Shown here piece after piece: positions 7,230-15,577 of a stretch of 64,000 nt of DNA. The number at the start of each line of letters is the position of its first letter. Within the stretch, counting starts at the first letter, position 1. The notes below the pieces were generated by a model that searched no databases, was not told the origin of the DNA, and worked only from the letters and a program-made list of their open reading frames with translations. The DNA is taken from contig JAJDAN010000013.1 in the NCBI GenBank assembly GCA_029261855.1, positions 168,935 to 232,934 of the forward strand. The letters run 5' to 3'. A program made the translations under genes and the position numbers. This DNA is from Deltaproteobacteria bacterium. GTDB lineage: Bacteria; Myxococcota_A; UBA9160; UBA4427.

Positions 7230-8933
7230 CTAGCCGAGAAGCGTTTCCTTCAACTCCCGCTTCAGGAACTTCCCGTTCGCGTTGCGGGGAAGGTCCTCGT
7301 CCATGAACCAGAACCGCTCGGGCACCTTGAAGCCCGCGATCCGCTCCGCCACGAACTTCCGCAGGTCGTCTTCGTCCACGTGCTCGCCGGGCTTCAGCAC
7401 CACCGCCGCACCGGGCACCTCGCCGAAGCGGTCATGCGGAACCGCGAACACCGCCGTCTCCTTCACCGCAGGGTGGTCGAAGATCGCCGCCTCGACTTCC
7501 GCGCAGTAGATGTTCTCGCCGCCGCGCAGCACCATGTCCTTGGCGCGATCGACGATGGCGATGAAGCCGTCCTCGTCGAGAACGGCGAGGTCGCCCGTGC
7601 GGAACCAGCCACCCGGGAACGCCTCGGCGGTGGCCTCGGGCTTGTTGAGGTAGCCGCGCACGTTGTTCGGCCCCTTCACCACCAGCTCTCCCACGGTGTT
7701 CGCGGGAAGCTCGTTGCCCTGCTCGTCGAGGATCCTCGCTTCCACCACCGGAAGCGGCGGTCCCACGGTCTGGGGCTTCGCGACGAAGAAGTCGCCAGAG
7801 TTCACGGAGATCACGCCGCAGGTTTCCGTCAGGCCGTAGCCCGTGCCGGGCCTCCCCTTCGAGAGCTTCTTCTCGATCTTGTCGACGAGGTCCGGCTGCA
7901 CGGCGGCGCCGCCGCCGCCGAGGCTGCTGAGGGTGGACGTGTCGCGGGTCGCGAAGTCCGGGTGCTCGACGAGCTCGCGAGACATCATCGGGACGCCCGT
8001 GAAGACGCTGACCCGTTCTCGCTCGATGGTCTCGAGGGCTTCGCCGGCGTTCCACTTGTACATCAGGATGATGCGCCCGCCCTGGGCGGTGATCGGATGC
8101 AGACAGCAGTTGCAGCCGGTCACGTGGAACAGGGGTACTGCCAGCAGGGCCGTCGCCTTTGCGGGCGCCGCGGGTGCGGCGTCCTCGGCGGCTGTGGACT
8201 TGTGATTCTTGCGCGCGACGGTCATCACCGTGGTCCCGAAGGCGAGGTTGAGCAGGTTGCTCACCACGCCGCGGTGGGTCATGACTGCGCCCTTCGGAAA
8301 GCCCGTCGTACCGGACGTGTAGAAGATGCAGACGTCGTGTTCCGGCTCGATGTCCATGGCGGGCAGGCCGCGGGCGGGGGTCGACGTGAGCTCCTCCCAG
8401 CGTGTGGCCGGCACCGGCAGGTCGTCCGGAGCGCGTACGACGACGATCTCGAAGTCCGTCTCCGCGCGCACCGCTTCCAGGTGCGGGATCACGGTGTTCA
8501 GCCGCTCGATGTCGCAGATCAGCAGCTTCGGCGTCGAGTCCTTCAGCCCGTATTCCATCTCCGGACCCGTCCACCAGGCGTTCATTCCGACTGCGGTCGC
8601 GCCGATGGAGATCGTCGCCCAGTAGGCGAGGCACCATTCGGGGTAGTTGCGCATGGCAATGGCGACCCGGTCGCCCCGTGCCACGCCGCGGGCGACGAGG
8701 GCAGCGGCGACGGAGTCCACGATCTCATGAGCGCGCGTGTAGCTGAGACGCTCGTCGCCGAAGAGCAGGTATTCGGCGTCGCCATGGGCCCGTGACGATT
8801 CCCAGATGGCGCGCAGGGACGGCGGCGCCGCGTCGTAGGTCCGCATCGGGATTCCGGCGACGTCGCGGGTCGTATACGCGAAGGGTGCGCCGGGAGCGGT
8901 CAGCTGTTGCCAGGCGGTCTTGAGGTCTTCCAT
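7230..8933 (-). CDS. AMP-dependent acyl-CoA synthetase/ligase (FadD-like)
   Basis: Adenylate-forming enzyme of 567 aa, the usual size for acyl-CoA synthetases, activating a carboxylic acid to its CoA ester with ATP. The phosphate-binding motif YTSGTTGFPKG lies near residue 203, GYGLTET near 362, and the hinge/adenosine motif RTGDLAVLDEDGFIAIVDRAKDM near 443; the lysine needed for adenylation is in the C-terminal NGKFLKREL. The start at 8933 (MEDLKTAW) was chosen because a long upstream extension of the open frame is low-complexity and unlike any family member. No clear Shine-Dalgarno precedes it; the DNA directly upstream is a repetitive GA-rich tract. It converges on the DUF1080 gene and is divergent from a sulfatase. 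Confidence 0.9.
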   Translation of the reverse strand: MEDLKTAWQQLTAPGAPFAYTTRDVAGIPMRTYDAAPPSLRAIWESSRAHGDAEYLLFGDERLSYTRAHEIVDSVAAALVARGVARGDRVAIAMRNYPEWCLAYWATISIGATAVGMNAWWTGPEMEYGLKDSTPKLLICDIERLNTVIPHLEAVRAETDFEIVVVRAPDDLPVPATRWEELTSTPARGLPAMDIEPEHDVCIFYTSGTTGFPKGAVMTHRGVVSNLLNLAFGTTVMTVARKNHKSTAAEDAAPAAPAKATALLAVPLFHVTGCNCCLHPITAQGGRIILMYKWNAGEALETIERERVSVFTGVPMMSRELVEHPDFATRDTSTLSSLGGGGAAVQPDLVDKIEKKLSKGRPGTGYGLTETCGVISVNSGDFFVAKPQTVGPPLPVVEARILDEQGNELPANTVGELVVKGPNNVRGYLNKPEATAEAFPGGWFRTGDLAVLDEDGFIAIVDRAKDMVLRGGENIYCAEVEAAIFDHPAVKETAVFAVPHDRFGEVPGAAVVLKPGEHVDEDDLRKFVAERIAGFKVPERFWFMDEDLPRNANGKFLKRELKETLLG

Positions 8934-8956
8934 TCGGTGAGTCAGTCCCTGGGTAT

Positions 8957-9021
8957 GGAGGAGAGGTGAGAGGAGGTGAGAGGAGAGGTGAGAGGAGGTG
9001 AGAGGCGAGGTGAGAGGAGAT
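8957..9021. repeat. low-complexity GAGGTGAGAG minisatellite between divergent genes
   Basis: About 65 bp almost free of cytosine on the + strand, built of irregular repeats of GAGGTGAGAGGA and GAGAGGTGAGAGG words. It occupies the space where promoters of the divergent acyl-CoA synthetase and sulfatase genes would be expected. The unit length is uneven (about 12-13 nt), so it looks like a slippage-prone tract. Confidence 0.7.
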
Positions 9022-9125
9022 CGCGAGAGCAGATGTCCGCGTCGAAGTGAAGAGGAACGAGGTGATGCGAATCGGGTCCGATAGACTAACCCGCCTCGGG
9101 GGCCGACGACGAGGGGGGATTCGGG

Positions 9126-10811
9126 TTGTACCGATACGGCTTGTCTGTGTCTCTGGCTGCTTTTCTCTCGCTCGGAGTCGCGGCGGCGCCCGCGCGAGCG
9201 GCCGGTCCGCCGAATCTGGTGCTCATCGTCGCCGAGGATCTGAGCGCACGGATCGGCGCCTTCGGTGACCCCGTCGCGCGGACACCCAATCTCGACCGGC
9301 TGGCCAGCCAGGGAGTCCGCTTCCCGAACGTGTTCACGACCGCCGGCGTGTGCGCGCCGAGTCGCGCGGCCCTGATCACCGGTGTCCACCAGATCGCGAT
9401 CGGCGGCCAACACATGCGCACCTCCACCCGACCCGCTGGCGCCTATCGCGCGGTGCCGCCGCCCGACGTCAAGGCGTTCCCCGAGTTGCTGCGCGGCGGC
9501 GGCTACTACACGTCGGTGAACGAGAAGCTCGACTATCAGTTCAGCGGCGTCTTTACCGGGTCCGGCCCCTTCACCATCTGGGACGCGGAGGGGGGCGAGG
9601 AAGGGAACGAAGACGCGTGGCGCGGACGTCCGGAGGGCGCCCCGTTCTTCGCGATGTTCAATCTGATGGAGACTCACGAGAGCGGCGTGTTCGCGCCCCT
9701 CGGCAGCTGGCCCCACAGCGCCTTGCACTTCCTGATGCAGGTCGTGCGCGCTTGGCAGTTCGGCGTGCCGGACCCGCGCACGACGCCCGACGAAGTGAGC
9801 GTGCCGAGCTACTGGCCGGATACGGAGACGGTGCGGACCGACCTCGCGCGGCACTACGACAACGTCGAGCAGATGGACGCCCACGTCGGCCGCATCCTCG
9901 ATCGCCTCGAGGCGGACGGCCTGACCGACTCGACCATCGTCGTGTGGACGACGGACCACGGAGACGGCCTGCCGCGTGCCAAGCGCGAGCTGTACGACTC
10001 GGGCATCCGCGTGCCGATGATCGTGCGTTGGCCTGCGGCCCTGCGGCCAGCGGGGCGGCGTCCGGGCGACGTGGATCCTTCGCTGATCAGCTTCGTCGAT
10101 CTGGCTCCGACCCTGCTCGAGTGGGCGGGCGTCGTGCCGCCGGACGTCCGCGACGGCCGCAGTCTGGCCCAGCTGGCCCAGGACCCCCGTCGCCACGTCT
10201 TTGCGTCACGGGACCGGGTGGGCGAAATTCTCGATCGGCAACGGGCAGTTCGGAGCGCACGCTTCAAGTACATCCGCAGCTGGGTGCCCGAGCAGCCGGG
10301 TGGGCACCGACTGGCCTTCCGCGACAACCTCGACATGATGCGAGAGCTGTGGGCGCTGCACGAAGCCGGCGCTCTCGACGCGCGTCAGCGCATCTGGTTC
10401 GAGCCGCCCGGGCGCGAGAGGTTGTTCGACGTCGTTGCAGACCCGGAAGAGCTGAACGATCTCGCCCAGGACCCGGCGTCGGCCGCCGACCTCGCGCGCA
10501 TGCGCGCGGTGCTCGAGGCATGGCTCGCGCAGACGGACGACTGGAGCGAGACGCCCGAAGACGACATGGTACAGCGGTTCCAGCCCGACGGTGTGGCGCC
10601 GGTTACCGCCGCCCCTCGTTTCGAAGCAGAAGCGGGTCGCCTCGCGATCCGCTCCGAGACCGAGGGCGCATCCATCGGCGTCCGGATCGCGGACGGGCCA
10701 TGGCGCCTCTACACCGCGCCCTTCGTCGTCGCGCCGGGCACGCCGGTGGTCGCGAAGGCCGTCCGCTACGGCTGGGACGAGAGCGGGGAAGCAGGCGTCG
10801 TCGCGCCCTGA
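9126..10811 (+). CDS. secreted arylsulfatase-family sulfatase
   Basis: Type I sulfatase of 561 aa, exported by a signal peptide (residues 1-26, ending ARAAG). The catalytic formylglycine motif is CAPSR at residues 76-80, preceded by the metal-binding words IVAEDLSARIG and TPNLDRLASQG. Further metal ligands are in VVWTTDHGDGL near 280. Residues about 490-555 look like a chitobiase C-terminal-type beta domain. The enzyme would hydrolyse sulfate esters in the periplasm after Cys76 is converted by a sulfatase-modifying enzyme, which is not encoded in this window. The TTG start gives a good signal peptide and follows a GAGGGGGG ribosome binding site by about 7 nt; a −10-like TAGACT lies 40 nt upstream. 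Its 3' end overlaps the converging membrane-protein gene. Confidence 0.85.
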   Translation: MYRYGLSVSLAAFLSLGVAAAPARAAGPPNLVLIVAEDLSARIGAFGDPVARTPNLDRLASQGVRFPNVFTTAGVCAPSRAALITGVHQIAIGGQHMRTSTRPAGAYRAVPPPDVKAFPELLRGGGYYTSVNEKLDYQFSGVFTGSGPFTIWDAEGGEEGNEDAWRGRPEGAPFFAMFNLMETHESGVFAPLGSWPHSALHFLMQVVRAWQFGVPDPRTTPDEVSVPSYWPDTETVRTDLARHYDNVEQMDAHVGRILDRLEADGLTDSTIVVWTTDHGDGLPRAKRELYDSGIRVPMIVRWPAALRPAGRRPGDVDPSLISFVDLAPTLLEWAGVVPPDVRDGRSLAQLAQDPRRHVFASRDRVGEILDRQRAVRSARFKYIRSWVPEQPGGHRLAFRDNLDMMRELWALHEAGALDARQRIWFEPPGRERLFDVVADPEELNDLAQDPASAADLARMRAVLEAWLAQTDDWSETPEDDMVQRFQPDGVAPVTAAPRFEAEAGRLAIRSETEGASIGVRIADGPWRLYTAPFVVAPGTPVVAKAVRYGWDESGEAGVVAP

Positions 10812-11449
10812 GCGCGTCGCGTGGCGCGGCGATGTCCCTCGAAGCCGTGGACGAGCAGTCCCACCACGAGAAGCAGCAAGCCCAGTACGAGGCGCGGGTC
10901 GCCGAGATGCATCCACGGGTCGATGGGAAAGGCCACGGTCTTCTTCATCGAAGCGATCTTGAACTCGTGCGAGTCCCCGAAAGCCGGGTTCGTCGCGATC
11001 TCCATCATGTCGCGCCGGCTGCGGTACCGCATGACGGCGCCGGTCGACCACTGCCTGGCTCCCTCGATCCCGAAGGCATCGAGGGCCACCGCCGCAGCCT
11101 GGCCGAAGACGACCGGGTGGCACGCTCGCGAGAACAGTGCCGGGTACATGTAGGTCATGTACCGGTCGAGAACCTGCTGCGCGCTTTCTCCGGGCGAGAC
11201 CCCTTCGATCTGAAGAGGCGGCTCGCGCATCTCGATGACGTTGACCATGGCGAAGTCGTCGCCCGTGTCACTTGCGAGGAAGTCCCGCAGCCCGGCGATC
11301 TCGTCGGCAGAGCGTCCGCGTTCTTGCAGGATCCCGACGTAGTGGGCGATCTCGTCGTCGGACAGTGGGCCTCCGAAGGACGTGTACCACGCGAAGAACG
11401 CGAGGTAGAGCACGAGCAGAACGCTCCATACGACCGTGGGCAGGCTCAT
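10766..11449 (-). CDS. membrane protein of unknown function with two terminal TM helices
   Basis: Protein of 227 aa that I do not recognise. It has a transmembrane helix at about residues 5-24, a soluble middle part rich in acidic and hydrophobic residues with the words MVNVIEMREPP and MYPALFSRACHPVVFGQA, and a second transmembrane helix near 190-207 followed by a basic tail. The middle reminds one of small alpha/beta monooxygenase-like domains, with a repeated MRYRSRRDMMEIATNPAF-type ending, but this is only an impression. It starts 24 nt after an SDR gene on the same strand and is probably co-transcribed with it. The last 46 nt overlap the 3' end of the convergent sulfatase. Confidence 0.7.
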   Translation of the reverse strand: MSLPTVVWSVLLVLYLAFFAWYTSFGGPLSDDEIAHYVGILQERGRSADEIAGLRDFLASDTGDDFAMVNVIEMREPPLQIEGVSPGESAQQVLDRYMTYMYPALFSRACHPVVFGQAAAVALDAFGIEGARQWSTGAVMRYRSRRDMMEIATNPAFGDSHEFKIASMKKTVAFPIDPWMHLGDPRLVLGLLLLVVGLLVHGFEGHRRATRRAQGATTPASPLSSQP

Positions 11450-11472
11450 CGCTTCGGTTCTCCTCGGTTCTG

Positions 11473-12246
11473 TCAGTTGCGCATGTAGGCGCCGCTCGCC
11501 ACGTTGACGATCTCGCCGGTGATGTGGCGCGACCGGTCCGAGGCCAGGAAGGCGACGGTCTCGGCCACGCTGTCTGCGGTGGCATGCTCTCCGAGCGGTG
11601 TCTCGCGCAGCAGACGCTCGGCGATCTCGGGGTTGTCGTCGATGAACTTCGTGCCCGTCACGACGCCCATGGACACGGTGTTGCAGCGGATGCCGTGGGG
11701 CCCGCCCTCGTGGGCGCAGGACCGGGTGAGCACGTTCAGTCCACCCTTCGTGATCGCGTAGGCGCCCTCGCGCCCGAAGCCGCCGACGTCCGGCGCATAG
11801 CTGCTGATGTTCACGATGGCGCCGCCTCCGGCGTCGCGCATGAGCCGCATGACTGCGCGGCACAGGTACCAGGGGCCGGACAGATTGACGGCGAGGGATC
11901 GGTCCCAGTCGGCGGGTTCGTAGTCGAAGATGGGCCCCACCACGTTGAGGGCCGCGTTGTTGACCAGGATCTGTACGGGGCCGAGCCGTTGGCGCACCGT
12001 GTCCACGACGGAGTCGATCGCCGCACGATCCCCGGCATCGAGGGGCAGCCCGAGCACCTCCGTGCCGGGGTGGTCGCGGGCGATGGCCTCGGCGATCTCC
12101 CGGGTCCGGCGCGCATGGATGTCGGTGACCACGACCCGGGCGCCGCCGGCGGCCAGGCGTCGCGCCACGGCCTGACCGAGCCCACGGCCCGCAGCCGCCG
12201 TGACGAGGGCGACGCGGCCGGCAAACTCGCTGGGGTCGACCTGCAT
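11473..12246 (-). CDS. short-chain dehydrogenase/reductase
   Basis: NAD(P)-dependent SDR of 257 aa, close to the classical 250 aa. The cofactor motif is TAAAGRGLG near residue 16, the NNAA motif appears as VNNAALN near 88, and the catalytic set is Ser in NISSYAP with YAITK near 155-159. It would oxidise or reduce a hydroxy/keto group, possibly a hydroxyacyl-CoA given the surrounding acyl-CoA genes. The ATG at 12246 is preferred over an upstream in-frame ATG because GGGAGG lies 10 nt before it. It is followed by the unknown membrane protein and is divergent from the FAD oxidoreductase/sigma factor operon, leaving a 125-bp shared intergenic region. Confidence 0.9.
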   Translation of the reverse strand: MQVDPSEFAGRVALVTAAAGRGLGQAVARRLAAGGARVVVTDIHARRTREIAEAIARDHPGTEVLGLPLDAGDRAAIDSVVDTVRQRLGPVQILVNNAALNVVGPIFDYEPADWDRSLAVNLSGPWYLCRAVMRLMRDAGGGAIVNISSYAPDVGGFGREGAYAITKGGLNVLTRSCAHEGGPHGIRCNTVSMGVVTGTKFIDDNPEIAERLLRETPLGEHATADSVAETVAFLASDRSRHITGEIVNVASGAYMRN

Positions 12247-12307
12247 GCGGATCCCGCCTCCCGGAGAACCGCGAGGGTACACTGGCAGACACACGCTGCC
12301 CGCGGGG

Positions 12308-12334
12308 TGTCACATTTCCGGACCGCCGATCGTG
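12308..12334 (+). promoter_or_regulatory. putative ECF41-type promoter
   Basis: TGTCACA at 12308-12314, exactly 16 nt, then CGTG at 12331-12334. The published ECF41 target promoter is TGTCACA-N16-CGTC, so only the last base differs. It lies 38 nt before the start of the FAD oxidoreductase gene, which overlaps the sigma factor gene, and therefore suits autoregulation of the operon. Confidence 0.7.
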
Positions 12335-12371
12335 AACCTGGGTGAACCCAACCAAAAGCAGGAGATCCCAG

Positions 12372-13703
12372 ATGACGAGTTCCCAGCAGTTGCACGTCGT
12401 GGTCGTCGGCGGCGGCATCGCCGGCCTGAGCGCCGCAATCTTTGCCGCGCGGGCCGGTGTCGAAGTCACGTTGCTCGAGGCGGTGTCCGAGCTCGGAGGA
12501 CGATCCCGCACCCGCGACGAGGACGGCTTCCGCTTCAACATGGGTCCGCATGCCCTCTACCGGAACGGTCCCGCGGCAGCCGTGCTGAACGAGATCGGTG
12601 TGAAGCCCGCCGGGACTGCGCCCGAGCTCGCCGGTGCTCTCGCCTGGTGCGAGGGAGGGCTCCACACCCTACCGGGCGGGCCGCTGTCGTTGATGACGAC
12701 CAGCCTGATCGGCGCGCGCGACAAGTTGACCCTGGGCGCCCTGCTGGCGCGCTTTCCCAAGCTCGACCCGACGCCCTGGAACGGGCGCAGCCTGACCGAA
12801 TTCCTGAAGGAGACGTTCGCGAGCGCGCGGCTGCGCGACGTGTTCGCCGCGCTGGTCCGGCTGTCGAGCTACGCCAACGCGCCGGACGCGATGAGTGCGG
12901 GGATGGCCATCGCTCAGGTTCAGGGCGCCCTCGGCAACGGCGTCATCTATCTCGACGGCGGCTGGCAGTCGATGGTGACCCTGCTGGGGGAGGCGGCGGA
13001 GAAGGCGGGCGTTCGAATCCGGTCGGGCGTGCGCGTCCGGGCCATCGAGGATCCTGTCTCCCAGTCTGGCCGGTCGCTGAGCGTGCGTTTGCGCGACGAC
13101 ACCTCCATCGCCGCGGACGGTGTCGTGCTGGCGTTGGGCCCCGGCGAGGCCAGCGCGCTCGTCGACGGCGGGACCGATCCGGTGCTGTCCCAGCACGCCG
13201 AGCGATCGCTGCCGGTACGGGCTGCCTGCCTGGACGTCGGGTTGTCCCGCTTGCCGTCGCCCAAGCGGACCTTTGCCCTCGGCATCGACGAGTCGACCTA
13301 CGTCTCGCTGCACTCGCGCGCGGCCCAGGGCATGACACCCGGGGGTGGCGCGATCTTTCAGCTGGCGCGCTACCTGGCGCCGGACGAGAAGCCCGATCGC
13401 ACCGAGATCGAAGTCCAGCTCGAGCGACAGCTCGACGCGATGCAGCCCGGGTGGCGCGACGTCGCGTGCGCGAAGAAGCTGCTGCTCGATGTGCGCGTCG
13501 CCCACGCCCTGCCCACCGCCGAAATGGGCGGTCTGGCGGGACGCCCCCGGGTCGATGCGCTCGAGGCGACGCGCCCCGGATTGTCGCTCGCGGGTGATTG
13601 GGTCGGGCCCACCGGTTGGTTGGTGGACGCGGCATTCGCGAGCGGTCGTGACGCGGGCCGCGCAGCGGCCCACCGTGCACGGCAGGTGCGCCAGGATGGT
13701 TGA
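12372..13703 (+). CDS. FAD-dependent amine-oxidase/phytoene-dehydrogenase-like oxidoreductase
   Basis: Flavoprotein of 443 aa. The dinucleotide-binding motif VVGGGIAGLSAAIFAARAG starts near residue 10 and is followed by the ELGGRSRTR motif near 43, both standard for the amine oxidase/phytoene desaturase superfamily. The C-terminal FAD contact is in LSLAGDWVGPTGWLVDAAFASG near 405-426. The ATG at 12372 is preceded by AGGAG at a 9-nt distance; an upstream in-frame ATG has none. The gene overlaps the following ECF sigma factor by 8 nt and sits 38 nt behind an ECF41-like promoter. ECF41 sigma factors are characteristically linked to an oxidoreductase, carboxymuconolactone decarboxylase or epimerase, and this protein fills that position. 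Its substrate is not known. Confidence 0.87.
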   Translation: MTSSQQLHVVVVGGGIAGLSAAIFAARAGVEVTLLEAVSELGGRSRTRDEDGFRFNMGPHALYRNGPAAAVLNEIGVKPAGTAPELAGALAWCEGGLHTLPGGPLSLMTTSLIGARDKLTLGALLARFPKLDPTPWNGRSLTEFLKETFASARLRDVFAALVRLSSYANAPDAMSAGMAIAQVQGALGNGVIYLDGGWQSMVTLLGEAAEKAGVRIRSGVRVRAIEDPVSQSGRSLSVRLRDDTSIAADGVVLALGPGEASALVDGGTDPVLSQHAERSLPVRAACLDVGLSRLPSPKRTFALGIDESTYVSLHSRAAQGMTPGGGAIFQLARYLAPDEKPDRTEIEVQLERQLDAMQPGWRDVACAKKLLLDVRVAHALPTAEMGGLAGRPRVDALEATRPGLSLAGDWVGPTGWLVDAAFASGRDAGRAAAHRARQVRQDG

Positions 13704-14676
13704 GGCGTCCGGCCGGGTGGCGCCGGCGCCGCCCGGCCTGGAGACGGTCTTCCGCGACGAGCGGGGCCATCTCTTCGGCGTGCTCTATCGGCTCACGGGA
13801 TCGACGGCAGACGCCGAGGATCTCGTGCAGAGCACGTTCGAGCGCGCCCTCGAACGACCGCCGGCAGACACCGCCCGACCCTGGCGACCGTGGCTCGTGC
13901 GCGTCGCCGTCAACCTCGGCCGCGATCACCTGCGACGACGGCGCCGTCGGGACTACGACGGCCCGTGGTTGCCGGCACCCCTGGAGACTCCGGACGGCGA
14001 GCTGCCCTTCGGCGTGCCCGAGCCGGTGAGCACCCAGGGGCGCTACGAGCTGATGGAGAGCGTCTCGTACGCGTTTCTGCTCGCACTCGAGCGTCTCACC
14101 CCGACCCAGCGCGCGGTGCTGCTGCTGCGGGACGTCTTCGAGTACGACGGCCGCGAGACGGCAGAGCTGCTCGGCCTGTCGGAAGCGGGTGCGCGCCAGC
14201 ATCTGCGACGGGCGCGCCGCGCCATGGACGACTACGACAGCACGCGACAGCAACGCGCAAGGCACGGTCCGCTCGCGCTCGGGCAGGAGGCCGTCCAGCA
14301 GATCCTCGCGCGCTTCCTCGCTGCCATCGCAGCCGGAGACCCGAAACAGGTAGAGGAGTTGCTGGCGGAGGACGTCGTGCTCGAGACCGACGCTGGCGGC
14401 GAGTATCACGCGGCGCGCATTCCCGTCGTGGGTCGCAACAAGGTCGCGCGCTTCTACGTGAACATCTCGCGCCTCTCGGGCCCCCCGCGCCCTTCGATCC
14501 GCCTGCTGAACGGCGAGCCCGCGGTGGTCCTCGACATCATCGATCCGAAGCCGGGCATCTCGCCGCGGGTCGCGACGATGGCGACCCTGGACGAGGCCGG
14601 GCGCTTGAAGCGGATCTACAGCGTGCTGGCCACGCGCAAGCTGGATGGCATCGCGCCCGCGGAAGCGGGCGGCTGA
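13696..14676 (+). CDS. ECF41-type RNA polymerase sigma factor with C-terminal SnoaL-like domain
   Basis: ECF sigma factor of 326 aa. Sigma region 2 spans about residues 15-80 (HLFGVLYRLTGSTADAEDLVQ), region 4 about 125-175 (LTPTQRAVLLLRDVFEYDGRETAELLG), and residues 185-310 form a SnoaL/NTF2-like extension. The linker carries GPWLPAP with Trp91, matching the ECF41 WLPEP signature, and the extension has DAGG at 232-235, a degenerate form of the ECF41 DGGGK motif. In ECF41 the extension takes the place of an anti-sigma factor and modulates activity. The start overlaps the oxidoreductase stop (ATGGTTGA), so the two are translationally coupled. No separate anti-sigma gene is nearby. Confidence 0.88.
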   Translation: MVEASGRVAPAPPGLETVFRDERGHLFGVLYRLTGSTADAEDLVQSTFERALERPPADTARPWRPWLVRVAVNLGRDHLRRRRRRDYDGPWLPAPLETPDGELPFGVPEPVSTQGRYELMESVSYAFLLALERLTPTQRAVLLLRDVFEYDGRETAELLGLSEAGARQHLRRARRAMDDYDSTRQQRARHGPLALGQEAVQQILARFLAAIAAGDPKQVEELLAEDVVLETDAGGEYHAARIPVVGRNKVARFYVNISRLSGPPRPSIRLLNGEPAVVLDIIDPKPGISPRVATMATLDEAGRLKRIYSVLATRKLDGIAPAEAGG

Positions 14677-14720
14677 CGCGAGTCCGCGAGGCGCGGCGAC
14701 CCCGGTATCATGCTTCGCCG

Positions 14721-15530
14721 ATGTCTCGCGTCTGCCGTCGCGCCAGCTGGGTCGCTCTCCTCTTCGCCGGGGTCTTTGCCCTTCTCTTCGGATGGGGAGC
14801 CGCCGCCCTCGGGCCGGACGACATCGCGGTGGGACCGTTCTCGCGCGCGGTCGCCGGGGGTGCGCTGCCCGAGGGCTGGCGTCCTCAGGTCTTCGCTCGG
14901 GTGGATCGCGAGACCGCCTACGCGCTGGTCGAGGACGACGGCGTCGTCGTCGTGCGCGCCGACAGCGACGCCAGTGCTTCCGGGCTGATCCGCCCGGTCG
15001 ACGTCGATCTCGCGACGCATCCGATCCTCACCTGGCGCTGGAAGGTCGCGAACGTGCTCGCCGGCGGCGACGTGCGGCGCAAGCAGGGCGACGACTACCC
15101 GGCGCGGCTCTACGTTGCATTCGCCTACGACCCGGAGCGCGCGAGCCTCCTCGAGCGCATGGAATACGCGGCGCTGCGTCTCGTGTATGGAGACTATCCG
15201 CCGGTCGCCGCGCTCAACTATATCTGGGCCAGCAACAGCCCCGTCGGAGAGATCGTTCCGAATCCCTACTCCGGTCGGGCGCGAATGATCGTGGTCGAGA
15301 GCGGGGACGAACGGGTCGGAAGCTGGCGCGAGGAGCGGCGCGATCTGGCGGCCGACTTTGCTGCCGCCTTCGGCGAGGCGCCGCCGCGCGTTGCTGCGAT
15401 CGCGATCATGACCGACACCGACGACACGGGGGAGTCGGCGGTCGCCTGGTTCGGAGACATCGTGCTGCATGCGCGCTCCGGTTCGCCCGGGGCATCCGAA
15501 GCGTCAGAAGCGGGTGGCTACCCGCAGTAG
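14721..15530 (+). CDS. DUF3047 family exported protein
   Basis: Protein of 269 aa with an N-terminal signal or anchor (hydrophobic residues 8-28). The remainder matches the DUF3047 type: HPILTWRWKVANVLAGGDVRRKQGDDYPARLYVAF, interrupted here only for quotation as HPILTWRWKV and QGDDYPARLYVAF, then the C-terminal IAIMTDTDDTGESAVAWFGDI. The family has a jelly-roll-like fold and no firmly known function; it is commonly found in Gram-negative envelopes. No Shine-Dalgarno precedes the ATG; a −10-like TATCAT ends 9 nt before it, so the transcript may be nearly leaderless. It is 44 nt downstream of the sigma factor and 47 nt upstream of another exported protein. Confidence 0.8.
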   Translation: MSRVCRRASWVALLFAGVFALLFGWGAAALGPDDIAVGPFSRAVAGGALPEGWRPQVFARVDRETAYALVEDDGVVVVRADSDASASGLIRPVDVDLATHPILTWRWKVANVLAGGDVRRKQGDDYPARLYVAFAYDPERASLLERMEYAALRLVYGDYPPVAALNYIWASNSPVGEIVPNPYSGRARMIVVESGDERVGSWREERRDLAADFAAAFGEAPPRVAAIAIMTDTDDTGESAVAWFGDIVLHARSGSPGASEASEAGGYPQ

Positions 15531-15577
15531 GACGGTCGTCCGCCTACGTGCTAGAGAAGTTCGCCGAGGAGATCTGC

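Noticed and set aside
14616..15470. Antisense frame opposite DUF3047
   Set aside because: Shadow of the coding strand; the + strand protein has the DUF3047 signature.
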